From Taeniopygia guttata (Eukaryota > Chordata > Aves > Passeriformes > Estrildidae), in NCBI RefSeq assembly GCF_048771995.1, contig NC_133026.1, positions 150,683,001 through 150,747,000 of the forward strand: a stretch of 64,000 bases of DNA, written 5' to 3'. The notes below the pieces were generated by a model that was not told the origin of the DNA, did no database searches, and saw only the letters and a program-made list of their open reading frames with translations. The translations under genes and the position numbers were made by a program. Shown in pieces: positions 20,951 to 32,429 of the stretch (within the stretch, counting starts at the first letter, position 1; every line of letters starts with the position of its first letter).

Positions 20951-21926
20951 TGAGTTGGGGAGTGTTTTCCTCCATGTCTGCAATTCTGTGTCATGATCTT
21001 GAAACCATTTCCATCTGACCTTGGCAGCAACTTCATTGCGTTTGTATTTGGGAAGATTTGATTGTTAGATGTGAGTCAGGGAGGGCTGAATAAACAACAG
21101 AGCCCAGCAGAAATGCAATGTCATCAGTAAGGTAATTTTGTGGGACACATCCTGTGGTTTGAGGGTGCCTTGCAAAGACTGGAATTCTTCTTCTCCACTG
21201 GATGTCCATCAGTCATTGTGTTGCACTCAGGAATGCTGAGGGAGCCGCTGATGTCCTGGGGAGGTCACACTGCAACACCTTGGAAAGGTCCCAGTGCCTG
21301 GGAGCTCTTCCTGATGGATGCAAGAGACACCACACAGTTGTTTCTTGTGTAGGAACAAGAGAGAGGATCTAGAAATTAAAGCCTCCATAGGTTTAACTTT
21401 TTCCAATGGTGTGGTCCATTTTGATTTCTCAACTTTACATGGAAACTTACTCTGTCATTCAAAGTGTGTTTCTTTACCTCTTTAAGAAATCAAATAAACA
21501 AGTAACCAACGATGCTTGATCACGTTTTGCCCAGGCTGATTTCTGATGTGAATTTGCATATTCTGCATTCAAGACATATGTTTTCATAACTTATATCTGT
21601 CAGTTGTAATATTTTGTTCCTGTTAGGAAAAAACACTAATTGCTACTGGACAGTCATTGTGATCCTATTTCCTCCTCTGTCATGGTACCGGTGTGTTTTT
21701 GTGGAATTCTGTGATCCTGCATCCTTCTCTAGAGGTTCTGTCCATCTGACCTTTGTGGCAGTTTTTAATTTTGAGGAGTAGAGGCCAAAGGATTGGCCAC
21801 ATTATTGCTTTCTGTCAGGCATGTAAAAGATGACAACAAAGCCTACAAGAATTGGGGTGTTATGAGTGAGGTCATGCCATGGAACACTCACAGCATCTCC
21901 TTTGTCCATTCTTCCCTTCTTGCAAA

Positions 21927-22153
21927 AATAAACCTCACACATCTCCCATTTCCAATCACAATGAGGATTCTTTGGTCCCCCCAAACTTTTGCTGTTCAAG
22001 CACTTTCTTGCTTCATTTAATCCATGTCTTTCTTCCACTGTAAAGCTCAGCACATCACCCCATATCAGATATCCTTATCTCTGAGGAGACAGGAACTGTC
22101 AATCTGCTAGAAACCCTTTTCTAGAAGTTCTTTTGCTGCAAGGATGCATGGCC
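21927..22153. repeat. Second copy of the 227-bp insert
   Basis: Same orientation as 19381-19607, with scattered substitutions. It ends at 'ggatgcatggcc'. The flanks differ from those of the first copy, so this is a dispersed and not a tandem duplication. Confidence 0.65.
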
Positions 22154-22169
22154 GTCTCTTGAATTTTTT

Positions 22170-22880
22170 GGTCTCTATTGGTGTCCCTATTTTGGTCCCT
22201 ATTTTGTCACCTATTGGTGACAATAATGACATTCTCGTGTCTCAAATTAACCCCCAGCTATTCCTACTGGCCACACTTCTTTCTATGCATCCCAGGAAAT
22301 GGTTGGTGGCCTGGGCTGAAAATTCAGGTTGCTGTTTCCTTTTAAGATTTTGGTCCACCAGAACCCTCAGGTCATTCCCTGTAGGACTGCTCTTAAGGAT
22401 TCCCTCTCCAAAGTTGTGCTCATGTTTGGGACTGTCCCAGCCCAGGTGCAGGACCATGAACTTGGAGTTGTTGAACCACAAGAGGTTCTTATATTCTCAA
22501 CCTTTCCAGTGTCCCTCCTGATGGGATCCCTCATTGTTCTTGTGTCAACTGCACTGCTCTGCTTCCCAGGACCTGCAAACATGCTGAGGGTGGTCTCAAT
22601 CTCACGGCTCATCTCCCTGATCAAGGTATTCAAAACCACCAGTCCAAGGCAGAGGCCTGGAGACCTCGTCAGTGGTCTCCACCAGCACAGAGAGCCACTG
22701 ACCATCACTCTCTGTCCTCTCCTCATCCATTCATCAGACCACCTTTGAACCCACGTGCCTGCAGTTCAGAGATACAGATGTTCCTTGAGACCATGTTAAA
22801 GCCCTGACAGAAGTTCAGGATGACACCAGTTGCCCTTCCCTTGGCAACCAAATCATTCTAGCAGGGAAGAACCTTCTGTT
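22170..22880 (-). mobile_element. CR1 LINE ORF2 fragment in the g7/g8 spacer
   Basis: Inverse copy of 15780-16420: 'gttgttgaaccacaagaggttcttat', 'gggactgtcccagcccaggtgcagg', 'gatcaaggtattcaaaaccacc'. The two fragments seem much more alike than unrelated CR1 copies, so they were copied together with the spacer. Confidence 0.75.
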
Positions 22881-24093
22881 CCTGGTGGAGCATAAATGGA
22901 TCTTGAGTTAAAAATCTCCAGCAGTTAACAGGACAGGATTAGGAACAGAAATAAAACAGGTTGAGGGGGTTGATCACTGGTGAGGCGCATGGACACGAAC
23001 GTGGTTGACCAAGAGCAGTGCAGGGACACCATGACACTGATGGGAGTGGCGGATCCTTAAGATGAGAAACTGAGAGAGCTGGGATTTCTTCCAAGCAAGA
23101 GGCAAGAATGCAAATGGGACATGTTGTCAATATGCCATGGGATGACCTCAGTGACAACACGCCAATCTTTTTAAGCTTTGCTTGAATCCTCTACATGTCC
23201 TGACAGCAGTTGGCCATGTGCATGTCCTGGCATGCATCATCAACAACAACACCTTGGTCTCTAATTCTCGCAACTAAAAAGTATCACCAAGGTCAGGTGG
23301 AGATGGCCTCAGGAGCAAAACATGAAATTGCACAATTCCACAAAGGAGCAACCAAACCATGGCATAGAAGGAAAGAGGAGCTTGCTGGCTGTCCATTACT
23401 AATTATTGGGTTTTGCTCATAGAAACAAAACATTAAGACTTATGATTATAAGTTATGACACCATGTGGCTTGAATGCAGAATAAGTGAATTGATGTCACA
23501 GATCAGTTTGGGAAAAAAGGGATCAAGCCTGGCTTGTGGGTATTTACAGGATTTCCTCATGAGCCCCAGGAATACACTTTAATTGACAGAGTACATGGTT
23601 GAATAAATTTCAGAAATCCAAATGGACCATAACAATGGACCACATTCAGCCAAATCAGCCTCTGTTTTCCAGATTCTCACTCTTGCTCACATACAAGATG
23701 CAAGGGAATAAGCTCTATTTCAGAAATCAGGAGCAGCTCCCAGGCAACAGAACCTTTCCAAGATATTGCTCAGTGACCTCCCCAGAGCATCAGCAGCTCC
23801 CTTGACCTTCCTGGGTGCAACACAATTATTAATAGACATCCAGCCACACACAAGAGGAGCCCAGTCTTCACAGGGCAGCCACAAACCACAGAACACGAAG
23901 GCCAAAAAATGACTGATGACATCGCATTTCTGCTGGGCTCTGTCTGTTTATTCAGCCCTCCCTGACACACATCTAAGAATCAAATCTGCCCAAATTCCAT
24001 CTCCAAAAGCTGCCGCCAAGGTCAGATGGACACAGACTCAAGAGCTGGATATGACACTGCAGAGTTGTGGGAAGGAAAACACTCCCCAACTCA

Positions 24094-24190
24094 TGACTCA
24101 CCAAGCTGGGTCAGGTAAAAGCTCCTGCCTAAAAAATGCCCCAAACCCATGGGACAAAGCTGTCCCACCCCTCCAGGACCAGCATAAAAA
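24094..24190 (+). promoter_or_regulatory. g8 core promoter
   Basis: TGACTCA 24094-24100; TATA-type box CATAAAAA 24183-24190 (last base differs from CATAAAAG). Confidence 0.85.
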
Positions 24191-24463
24191 CCAGCCCAGC
24201 ACCTCTCTCCATCACACGCTTCTCCTGAAGCCTTCTCCTGCTCCTGCCGATAACCAGGTGAGTCTGAAGCCCCTGACCCTCCTGCTCCTGCAACCCCTGA
24301 CCCCTCTTCCAGCACACTCAACCCCAGCTTCAGCAGCCCTCACGTCTCCCCACAGCCCCACAACAGCCTCCACACTCCATCACTCTCCTGCATCACACTC
24401 ACACCCCCACACCCCTGTCCTACCTCACCCCTCTCTCTTCCAGGCACCCTCCACACCACACCC

Positions 24464-24802
24464 ATGGCCTGCAACACCCTCTGCCGACCCTGCGGACCCA
24501 CCCCGCTGGCCAACAGCTGCAACGAGCCCTGTGCCCTGCAATGCCAGGATTCCCGCGTCATCATCGACCCTTCCCCTGTGCTGGTCACCCTGCCAGGACC
24601 CATCATGACCTCCTTCCCCCAGAACACCGCCGTCGGATCCACCTCCTCGGCTGCCGTGGGCACTGAGCTCAGTGTGCAGGGACAGCCCATCTCTGGTGGA
24701 TTTGGTGGCTTTGGCTACGGCCTTGGCTACGGCCGTGGGTTTGGCTATGGGCTGGGAGGCCTGGGCTGCTATGGCAGAAGGGGCTGTGGCTACACCTGCT
24801 GA
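24464..24802 (+). CDS. Feather-type beta-keratin, copy g8
   Basis: 112 residues, CRPC, VIIDPS, tail ending RRGCGYTC with the extra Cys 108. Exon 1 ends at 24257, intron 24258-24443 (186 bp), leader 20 nt. AATAAA 25225-25230, 423 nt past the stop, long-UTR class. Divergent with g7 and convergent with g9. The tail change Y108C is shared with g7, g10 and g17, which have different flanks. Confidence 0.97.
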   Translation: MACNTLCRPCGPTPLANSCNEPCALQCQDSRVIIDPSPVLVTLPGPIMTSFPQNTAVGSTSSAAVGTELSVQGQPISGGFGGFGYGLGYGRGFGYGLGGLGCYGRRGCGYTC

Positions 24803-25299
24803 GGGCCCTCAGCACCACTCCTCACAGCCACCCCCTGGACCACATCTCAGGCATTGAGGACACCTCTCTGTGTCAAGGCTCTCAAACAGGTTCAGCACTT
24901 CCAGTTCCTGCTCTCTGGCCACCAAGCAGGGTAGTAGCCACAGGGCCAGACGGAGCTGCCTGCAAAACAGGCCCATCTCCCTCCTCCTCTTCCTCCATTC
25001 CCTGCTCTGCATCACCCCTTTGTGTATGTGTGGTCTCCTCTCCTGCAAACCCCTTCTCGCAAGCCAGTGACAATGAGACACCTCCGCTGGGCTGCTCCCT
25101 CAGTCAGGCAGAAAGCCTGGCACAACCTCCTGCACGCAGAGCAGCTCGTCTGATGGTCGCTCTGCTTGCACCTCAGACCTTCTTCCTTCCATTGCCTGCT
25201 CCTGAGTTTTCACTGTTCTTCCTCAATAAAATTTTCCTGCATCATAACTTCAGATGAGTCCTTCTTCGTTTTTCTCCCAAGACTCTTCCAATCCCTGCT

Positions 25300-26600
25300 C
25301 AGTACTGTACCAGGCTTGTAGAGACCACTGGGGTGGGTGAAAAAGTGCTCCAAGACCTCTTTTGCATGTTACTTTCCCTGTACTACTACCCACTGGCACA
25401 CTTTGCTTTTCCATAAAGACTTCAGCTACTGAATCCCAGGCTTGTGTACACTAATGCAGATCTATCCCGGTCTCTGACACAATCCCCTCATCATCTTCCA
25501 GGTTTTTTGTTCCCCTTGGCCAGACACCCATTGTGTGGATTTCTCTCTCGGGGTTCTGGGGTCAGGGTGACCCCAAGAGAGATCGTAAAGAGTCTTTGCT
25601 TCCCTTAGCCCAAACACAGCCAAATGAGCAGTCTGGAATGGTTCTGATTGAGCTTTCAAGGCTGTTTATTTCTTCTTATCTAAACATTCCTTCTCTGAGC
25701 TGATGAGATCTAGCTAGCAAGGAGGCCATGGCCATCTGTTGTGAGCCCTGGGTGGCTCCCACATTATATACTCAAAACTACGTGTCTGTTTTTACAATCT
25801 CTTTACCAATTCCTATCATCTATGTTAGACTGTGAATCTCTACTTTAAACCAATAGAAAAGTGCCACCACCACACCAAGACATGGAGGACAAGACAAAGA
25901 AGAAGAAGGCTAGGACATGACCAAATTCCTCCATCTTGTACCCCCTTGAACCCCATTCTAAAAATTGCAAAGTTCTAGTTTTCTACCCTGTGTTAGTTCA
26001 AATATCACACTGCTAAAACCCTTGTGACTTGTAATTCCTCATACAGAGTTGACAGCTTTCCACGGGTTAAATCAAAGCCACAGATGTTTTTGACTTCTTT
26101 CCAGGGTCTCTGAGATCCCTGCCAGGGCAGCCAGAGGGATGTCCTAGACTCTGACACTTGCTCCTGACCCTCATCATCTTCCATGCCCTTCTACATATCT
26201 GCTTCACGCAGGTCCACGTCTTCCTTGTCTCTGTGGGCTCAGAGTTCAATACAGAACTCTGATTTTAGATTTTAGTACAGGAGAGCAGAGGCTGAGATTC
26301 CTCCACTCTTTTGTGCTTCTCACGCTGTGGTGATGAGCCCAGGACACGGGGAATTTCTGGTCAGTAACTGCACATGGCTGGGGCACATCCAATTCTTCAT
26401 CCAACACCCAAAGTCCTCCTCCTTGGGCCCGCTCTCAATCCCCTCCTCACTCAACCTGTATCGTGCACGTTTGGGATTGCTCCAATCCAGGTGAGGGAGA
26501 TTCTGCCCCTCTGCCCTTCTCTGCTCCCACTAGAGAGCTGTGTTTATCTCTGGCTTACTGGAAATAAGGAAGACAGGACTGCTGGATAACACCCATGCTA
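25300..26600 (-). mobile_element. CR1 LINE ORF2 fragment, minus strand, split by an LTR
   Basis: CR1 on the minus strand: 'cttgtgtacactaatgcagatctatcccgg' (25441-25470), then after the LTR 'gcaggtccacgtcttccttgtctctgtgggctc' (26210-26240) and 'gggcccgctctcaatcccctcctcactcaacctgtatcgtgc' (26425-26470). Collinear with 11890-12480 and 56990-57620. Confidence 0.75.
25508..26156 (-). mobile_element. Fossil LTR (family shared with 6892-7511)
   Basis: On the minus strand it starts TGTCAGAGTC and ends GGGGAACA, 649 bp, with 'cctctggctgccctggcaggg', 'acaagatggaggaatttgg', TATA-like gtatataatg and 'gaaataaacagcc'. No matching 6-bp repeat was seen at its ends; instead a 14-base 'ctcatcatcttcca' stands on both sides (near 25487-25500 and 26172-26185). 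No internal region is visible. It is an old solo LTR inside CR1. Confidence 0.7.
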
Positions 26601-26631
26601 TGACTTTGAGGATGATCTGGGGCTGAAGGTT

Positions 26632-26780
26632 TGGGACAGCCATTGGCCATGTCATGGGGCATTTTTTCAGGCATCATCTCTGGCAAATCATAAGGTGGGA
26701 AGTGTTTTGTTTCCCTCAGCTTTCCTGTATCATGTCCAGCTATTGGGGATGTGTTTGTCTGACCTTGGTAGCATCTTTTA
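26632..26780 (-). promoter_or_regulatory. Orphan keratin promoter remnant R3
   Basis: Minus strand: GGTCAGA block, 'ggacatgata', AP-1 position changed, 'gatgatgcctgaaaaaatgcccc' and 'ggctgtccc', then no TATA box. It is the most decayed of the fused remnants. CR1 faces away on both sides. Confidence 0.65.
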
Positions 26781-26784
26781 ATGA

Positions 26785-27690
26785 GCCGGTATTGGTTCCA
26801 GCCTTGTTAGATGAGGGGAGAGGGAATAATATCATATACCTGGACTTGTGCATAGCATTTGTTCCTGTACTAGAAGGCATCTGCATATTCACTCTGGAAG
26901 GATGTGGAGTTGTGGTTGGACCATGTGGTTGATAAGGAATGGATGGGATGGTCTAACTCAAAGAAGACAGTCTAAGTCAAGCCATTGTGGCTCCACATGT
27001 GTGGAGAAAAGCAATGACTGGTGACAGGCAGAAGCTTCTATTGGGACCAGGATTATTTCCCAGCTTTGCCAGGGACATGGAGGGTGGGATTGAGTGGGAT
27101 GTTCAGCAAAATCAGAGACCAGAATAAGCTGAGTAGTGGGGTTGGTTGTCTGGAGGGAAGGGATGGCATCCAGAGGGGCTGGAACAGGTTGGGGCAGTGG
27201 GATGTTGTCAGTTTCATGAAGCTGAGCAAGGCCAAGTGCAAGGTCCTGCATGTGGTTTGGAGCAATGCCAAACATGGCTGTAGACTGGACAATACAGGGG
27301 TTGAGAGCAGCCCAGAGGAGAAGGACCTGGGATGTTGGTGGATGAAGAATTGAACATGCCTTGGCCATGAACACTCACAGACCAGAAACTCCCCATGTCC
27401 TGAGCTCATCACCACAGCGTAGGTAGCAGTGAGAGGAGAATTCTGTCCCTCTGCTCTGCTCTTCAGAGACTGGAAATGTGTATTCAGAAGACATGGACAT
27501 GCTCAAGCAGAGCTGTAGATGACCCTGGAAGATGATGAAGGTCTGGAGCAACTTGTGTCCAGACAAAGAGAAAACAAGACCAGTACACCGAGTATATCAG
27601 AGGCAGGGATAGACCTGAATTAGCATATCCAGGCCTGGAATCAAGCAAGTGAAGGGTTTGTGGGATGCAATGGAAGAGCAAAGTGTGCCA
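26785..27690 (+). mobile_element. CR1 LINE ORF2 / 3' fragment, plus strand
   Basis: 'acctggacttgtgcatagcatttgttcctgtac', 'gaagggatggcatccagaggggctggaacaggttgggg', 'gaagctgagcaaggccaagtgcaaggtcctgcatgtgg', 'gggttgagagcagcccagaggagaaggacctgggatgttggtgg', 'gatgatgaaggtctggagcaac'. This is a fairly complete read of the CR1 reverse-transcriptase C-terminal half, with broken frame. 3' flank of g9. Confidence 0.85.
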
Positions 27691-28175
27691 GTGTGCACCC
27701 ATGAAGGAAGAGGACACTTCTCAACGTGCAATGCAAAAGATTTTTATTGAGGCATAAAGAAAAGTGAAAGTCATCAAAAATACATGGAAAGGTACAAAAA
27801 CAACCAACAAGCGAGACGCCTTTTCTTGTAGATGGTTTGGACAGAGCATCAGGGCCTTCCTGCCCCACAGTGGGAGCAGCCTGATGGTGGAGGTGCCCGA
27901 TGGTCTGTGGCTTGGGAGAAGGGTTTTGCAGCAGAGCGAGCTGGACAGAGCTAAAGGGGAGATGCAGAGCAGGGAGGGGGAAAAGAGCAGGAATGGAGAT
28001 GGGGCCATGTTTGCAGGCAGCCCGGGCTGGCCCCTTGGCTACTGCCTTGCTCGGTGGCCTGAGAGCAGGAGGTGGAATCACTGAGCCCCTTTGAAAGATT
28101 TGGTCCAGAGATGTGTCCTGAGATACAATCCTGGGAGTGGGTGGCTGGTGTCAGGAGTAGTGTCGAGGAGGGCCC

Positions 28176-28514
28176 TTAGCAGTTGTAGCCATATCCTCTC
28201 CTGCCATAGCAGCCCAGGCCTCCCAGCCCGTAGCCAAACCCACGGCCGTAGCCAAGGCCGTAGCCAAAGCCACCAAATCCACCAGAGATGGGCTGTCCCT
28301 GCACACTGAGCTCAGTGCCCACGGCAGCCGAGGAGGTGGATCCGACGGCGGTGTTCTGGGGGAAGGAGGTCATGATGGGTCCTGGCAGGGTGACCAGCAC
28401 GGGAGAAGGCTGGATAACGACGCGGGAATCCTGGCATTGCAGGGCACAGGGCTCGTTGCAGCTGTTGGCCAGCGGGGTGGGTCCACAGGGTCGGCAGAGG
28501 GTGTTGCAGGCCAT
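28176..28514 (-). CDS. Feather-type beta-keratin, copy g9
   Basis: 112 residues, CRPC, VVIQPS at 32-37 (the form usual in chicken feather keratins, from memory) in place of VIIDPS/VIINPS, tail ending RRGYGYNC. The VVIQPS codons come as a block, GTCGTTATCCAGCC, shared with g10, g13 and g14. Leader 19 nt starting GACTCTTC, intron 28534-28695 (162 bp), TATA-type box 28766-28773, AATAAA 27743-27748 (428 nt, long class). Divergent with g10. Confidence 0.97.
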   Translation of the reverse strand: MACNTLCRPCGPTPLANSCNEPCALQCQDSRVVIQPSPVLVTLPGPIMTSFPQNTAVGSTSSAAVGTELSVQGQPISGGFGGFGYGLGYGRGFGYGLGGLGCYGRRGYGYNC

Positions 28515-28765
28515 GGGTGTGGTGTGAAGAGTCCTGGAAGAGAGAGGGGTGAGGCAGGGCAGGGGTGAGTGAGGGAGTGTGGAGAGTGTTGTGGGGCTGT
28601 GGGGAGTCGTGAGAGCTGCTGAGGCTGGGGCTGAGCATGCTGGAAGAGAGGGGTCAGTGGTTCAGGAGAAGGAGGCTCAGGGGATTGAGACTCACCTGGT
28701 TGTCGGCAGGAGGAGGAGGAGAAGGTGTCAGGAGAAGTGTGTGAGGGAGAGAGGCTCTGGGCTGG

Positions 28766-28862
28766 CTTTTATGCTGGTCCTGGAGAGGTGGGACAGCCTT
28801 GTCTTGTGGCCTTGGGGCATTTTTTAGGCATCAGCTCTTGCCTTGCCCAGCCTGGTGAGTCA
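28766..28862 (-). promoter_or_regulatory. g9 core promoter
   Basis: CATAAAAG (minus) 28766-28773; intact TGAGTCA 28856-28862; the GC box is gaggtggg. Confidence 0.85.
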
Positions 28863-29824
28863 TGAGGTGGGGAATGTTTTCCTTTATGCAATTCTGCAAT
28901 TCCCTGTGCTGACCCTGAGGCCTGTCCATCTGACCTTGGCGGCAGCTTTTAATTGCAAGAATTAGTGACAATTTTCTTGTTGCTGGTGGCTTTCAGAACA
29001 CATCGAAGATTCAAACAACCCTGAGAACAACTGATGTGTCATCGATGAGGACATGCCACAGCATAATGGCATCATGTCCCGTTTGCTTTCTTTCCTCCTG
29101 CTTGAAAGAGCCCTCAACTCTGTCATCTTGCTTGTAAGGGTACTCTACTCCTATCAGTCTTCTGGCACTGCTCTTGGTCAGCCATGTCCATGTCCTTGTT
29201 GCTCTCTGCAGCCCCCTCAGTCCTGCACGATAAGATGCTCGACGTCCTCATCTTCCTCGTAGTACTTTTGTTATTACGTATTTCCTAATTCTCTCCTGGT
29301 AACTGCTGGAGATTTTTACATCAGAGGGTCCATGGCCACCTCATGATCCGTTTATGCTCCATCAGGATCACAAGGTCGAATGCTATTTTTGACAAGGGAA
29401 TGGAAACCGGTGTCATGTTCCTGGAATTCTATCCAGGCTTTAAAACAATCCCACAGGACATTCTTATCTCTAAACAACGGACACATGGGTTTGAAGGGTT
29501 GGCTAACCAATAGATGAGAAATTGTTCCCATCATGCTTCTTCCTCTCCTTATCCTCCAGGAGGTTTCCTTTCCGTGTGTCAGTCACAGCCCAGCAATGGG
29601 ACCCCACATTGTGACCTTGCTGGGCCCAGCTGAGACGAGCGCTACGGATGAACCCACACAAGATTTTGAGGAGCACAAGACACCTCCCTAAGTCACATGG
29701 ATTGATTTCCCATCCCCAATGGCAAAGGCCAGGAATACAGACAAGCCTGGAGAGATGTAGCCAAGGCAGGGGGGAAGAGAAGGTGATCAAAAGGGCAGAT
29801 GCTCACCCCCAGAACACCTGCAAA
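28863..29824. other. Divergent spacer g9/g10, left part (B-type)
   Basis: No gene. B-type flank of g9 with 'cactgctcttggtcagccatgtcc' near 29165-29190, 'ctcctggtaactgctggag' near 29292, and a short CR1 scrap 'ccaggctttaaaacaatcccacaggacattcttatctctaaac' near 29430-29475. A minus-strand copy of the ~170-bp locus unit may lie at 29700-29790. Confidence 0.5.
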
Positions 29825-30220
29825 GCTTAGAGCAGCCTAAAAAGGGGAGCTGGGCTTGTTTAGCCTGGAGAAAACGAGACTCAGGGGTGACCTTATCACT
29901 CTTGACAACTCCCTGAAAGGTGGTTGTAGTCAGGTGGGGGTTGGTCTCTTTCCCCAGGTTCTGACAGAAGCAGAGGACACAGTCTCAGGCTGCATCACTG
30001 AAAATTAGGAAAAAGTTTTTCACTGAAAGAGTGATAAAATACTGGAATGGTCTGCCTGAGGAGGTGGTGGAGTCACCATTCCTGGGTGTGTTTAAAATAA
30101 GACTGGATGTGCTTAAAATAAGACTGGATGCCATGGTTTATTTGAGGTGTTAGGGCATGAGTTGGGCTCAATGATCTTGAAGGTCCCTTCCAACCCAGTT
30201 ATTCTGTGAATTCTGTGAAA
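29825..30220 (+). mobile_element. CR1 LINE 3' end with terminal 8-bp repeats
   Basis: The best-preserved CR1 end in the window: 'gggcttgtttagcctggagaaaacgagactcaggggtgacctt', 'ggtggttgtagtcaggtgggggttggtctctt', 'ctggaatggtctgcctgaggaggtggtggagtcacc', 'gatcttgaaggtcccttccaaccc' and the terminus ATTCTGTGAATTCTGTGA. An internal 19-bp direct repeat ('aaaataagactggatg' twice near 30090-30130) is present. It is 5'-truncated, as is usual for CR1, and is unique to this spacer, so younger than the duplications. Confidence 0.92.
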
Positions 30221-31218
30221 AGCTCAGTGAGGAAATGGGTCCCTCTTCACCACATGCACACAAAAACACAGCACACCAGTGCCGTGGGTGACCTCACTGG
30301 TGACACCCCCATCTCCACAAAGCTTTGGTCATGTCTTCAACCCACCCTGACATAAACCATCATGACCAACATTTAACCTCTAATAATCACAGTTTAAAAG
30401 CTGGCGCCAAGGTCAGATGGACTCGGCCTCAAGAGAAGGATGAGGAATCACAGAATCACACAAAGGAATGCCAGAACCATGACATAGAAGGAAAGAGCAA
30501 CTCACTAACTGTCCATTAGTAATTACTCTTTTTTTGCTAATAAGAACATAGAATTACATTTATAGGGTATAAGTTATGAAACTTTGGCCTGAACACAGAA
30601 TAAACGAATCGACGTCACACCAGGCTGGGAAAAAAGGGATGGGCACATATTTGTTGTTGGCTATTGGATTTCCAAATGAGGTCAAGAATTACGCTGTAAA
30701 TGATAGAGTGGCTTGTTGGGTAAATTTTAGAAATCTAAATGGAATATAAGATTGGAAAAAGTTTAGTCTGAACAGCCTCTACCGTCCAAGATCCTCTCTT
30801 GATCCCATTCAAGACACAAGAGCAAGAGCCCACTTTCATCCATCAGGAGGAACTGCCAGGCACTGGGACCTTGACAAATAATTGCAAAGTGACCTTCCCA
30901 GGACATCCCTCAGCATTCCTGGGAGAAACACAATGAGTGATGGACATCCAGTGGCACAAAACAGATTCCCAAACTTCACAAGGTTCCGGCAAACCACAGC
31001 CCACAAGGGTCACAAAATGACCCCACTGATGACATTGCACATCTGCTGGTTTCTGCTTGTTTATTCAACTTTACCAGATTGTTAGATTATATTTAACAAT
31101 CAAATCCTCCCAAAGACCAATTCTCACTCAAAGGTTGTGACTAAGGTCAGATGGACACGGCCTCAATGACGTGACATGACACTGCAGAATTCCATGGAGG
31201 GAAACACTCCCCACCTCA
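30221..31218. other. Divergent spacer g9/g10, right part (A-type)
   Basis: No gene. A-type flank of g10: 'ggcctgaacacagaataaacgaatcgacgtcac' (30580-30620), 'atgaggtcaagaattac', 'cctcagcattcctggg' (30908), GGTCAGATGGACACGG near 31146. A second internal GGTCAGATGGACTCGGCCTC occurs at 30410-30430, an extra copy of the distal promoter block. Confidence 0.55.
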
Positions 31219-31314
31219 TGATTCACCAGGCTGGGCCAGGCAAGAGCTGCTGCCAAAAAATACCCCAAGGCCATGGGACAAGGCTGTCCCGCCCCTCCAG
31301 GATCAGCATAAAAG
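31219..31314 (+). promoter_or_regulatory. g10 core promoter
   Basis: The AP-1 position reads TGATTCA (31219-31225). The GC box cccgcccc is intact. CATAAAAG at 31307-31314. Confidence 0.8.
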
Positions 31315-31589
31315 CCGGCCCAGAGCCTGTCTCCCACACACACTTCTCCTGACGCCTTCTGCTCCTGCTCCTGCACCAACAACCAGGTGAGCCTCAAGCC
31401 CCTCACCCTCCTGCTCCCCTGGCCCCTCTCTGACAGCACACTCAGCCCCAGCCTCAGCAGCTCTCACGCCTCCCCACAGCCCCACACCAGCTTCCACACT
31501 CCCTCGCTCTCCTGCATCACTGTCCCCTGCACCCCCACACCCCTACCCTGACTACCCCTTCTCTTCCAGGCACCCTCCACACCACACCC

Positions 31590-31931
31590 ATGGCCTGCAA
31601 CACCCGCTGCGGATCCACCTGCGGACCCACCCCGCTGGCCAACAGCTGCAACGAGCCCTGTGCCCTGCAATGCCAGGATTCCCGCGTCGTTATCCAGCCT
31701 TCCCCTGTGCTGGTCACCCTGCCAGGACCCATCATGACCTCCTTCCCTCAGAACACCGCCGTCGGATCCACCTCCTCGGCTGCCGTGGGCACTGAGCTCA
31801 GTGTGCAGGGACAGCCCATCTCTGGTGGATTTGGTGGCTTTGGCTACAGCCTTGGCTACGGCCGTGGGTTTGGCTATGGGCTGGGAGGCCTGGGCTGCTA
31901 TGGCAGAAGGGGCTGTGGCTACAACTGCTAA
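31590..31931 (+). CDS. Feather-type beta-keratin, copy g10 (variant head)
   Basis: 113 residues. The head reads [15 protein letters not shown] in place of [15 protein letters not shown]6R and one added residue between Cys 7 and the third Cys, so the Cys spacing is changed but no Cys is lost. VVIQPS block; GYSLGYG in the tail (S for G); ends RRGCGYNC. Exon 1 ends 31386, intron 31387-31569 (183 bp), leader 20 nt, AATAAA 32378-32383 (447 nt, long class). Divergent with g9, convergent with g11. Confidence 0.96.
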   Translation: MACNTRCGSTCGPTPLANSCNEPCALQCQDSRVVIQPSPVLVTLPGPIMTSFPQNTAVGSTSSAAVGTELSVQGQPISGGFGGFGYSLGYGRGFGYGLGGLGCYGRRGCGYNC

Positions 31932-32429
31932 GGTCCCTCCTTGGCACCACTCCTGACACCAACCACCCACTCTCTGGAACACCCCCCAGGCATTGAAGAT
32001 GCATCTCTGGGCAAAGGTTGTCAAAGGGATTCAGCACTTCCTACTCCTGCTCTGGGGGTACCAAGCAAGGCAGTCGCCAAGGGGCCAGCTCAGGCTGCCT
32101 GCAAACATGGCCTGTCTCTCTTCCTTCTCTTCTCCCACTCCCTGCTCTGCATCGCCCTTTTGGATCTATCATCACCCCTTCTCCTCTCCTTCTCTCAAGC
32201 CAGCGACCATTGGGTACCTCCCATGGGCTGCTCCCACTGTGGGACAGGACGGCCTTGATGCTCTGGCCAAACCATCTGCAAGCAAAGGAGCTCAGCTGAT
32301 TGTTGCCCTACTTGCACCTCCTGCTTGCGCTGCTCTCTTCCAGTGGATGATCATGACTTTCACTGTTGTGTTAGCTCAATAAAATTCCTTGCATTACAGC
32401 CTCAGATGTCTGCTTTCCTTCACTGACAC

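Larger units (their letters stand above)
20951..24093. other. Divergent spacer between g7 and g8 (longest, 3.1 kb)
   Basis: No gene. A-type flanks stand at both ends (20990-21600 minus; 23210-24090 plus). Between them are the second 227-bp insert (21927-22153) and a CR1 fragment (22170-22880, minus). The mirrored A blocks share 'ctcagcattcctgggtg' and 'cctccctgacacacat' features. Unlike most pairs, both genes here have A-type upstream sequence. Confidence 0.6.
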
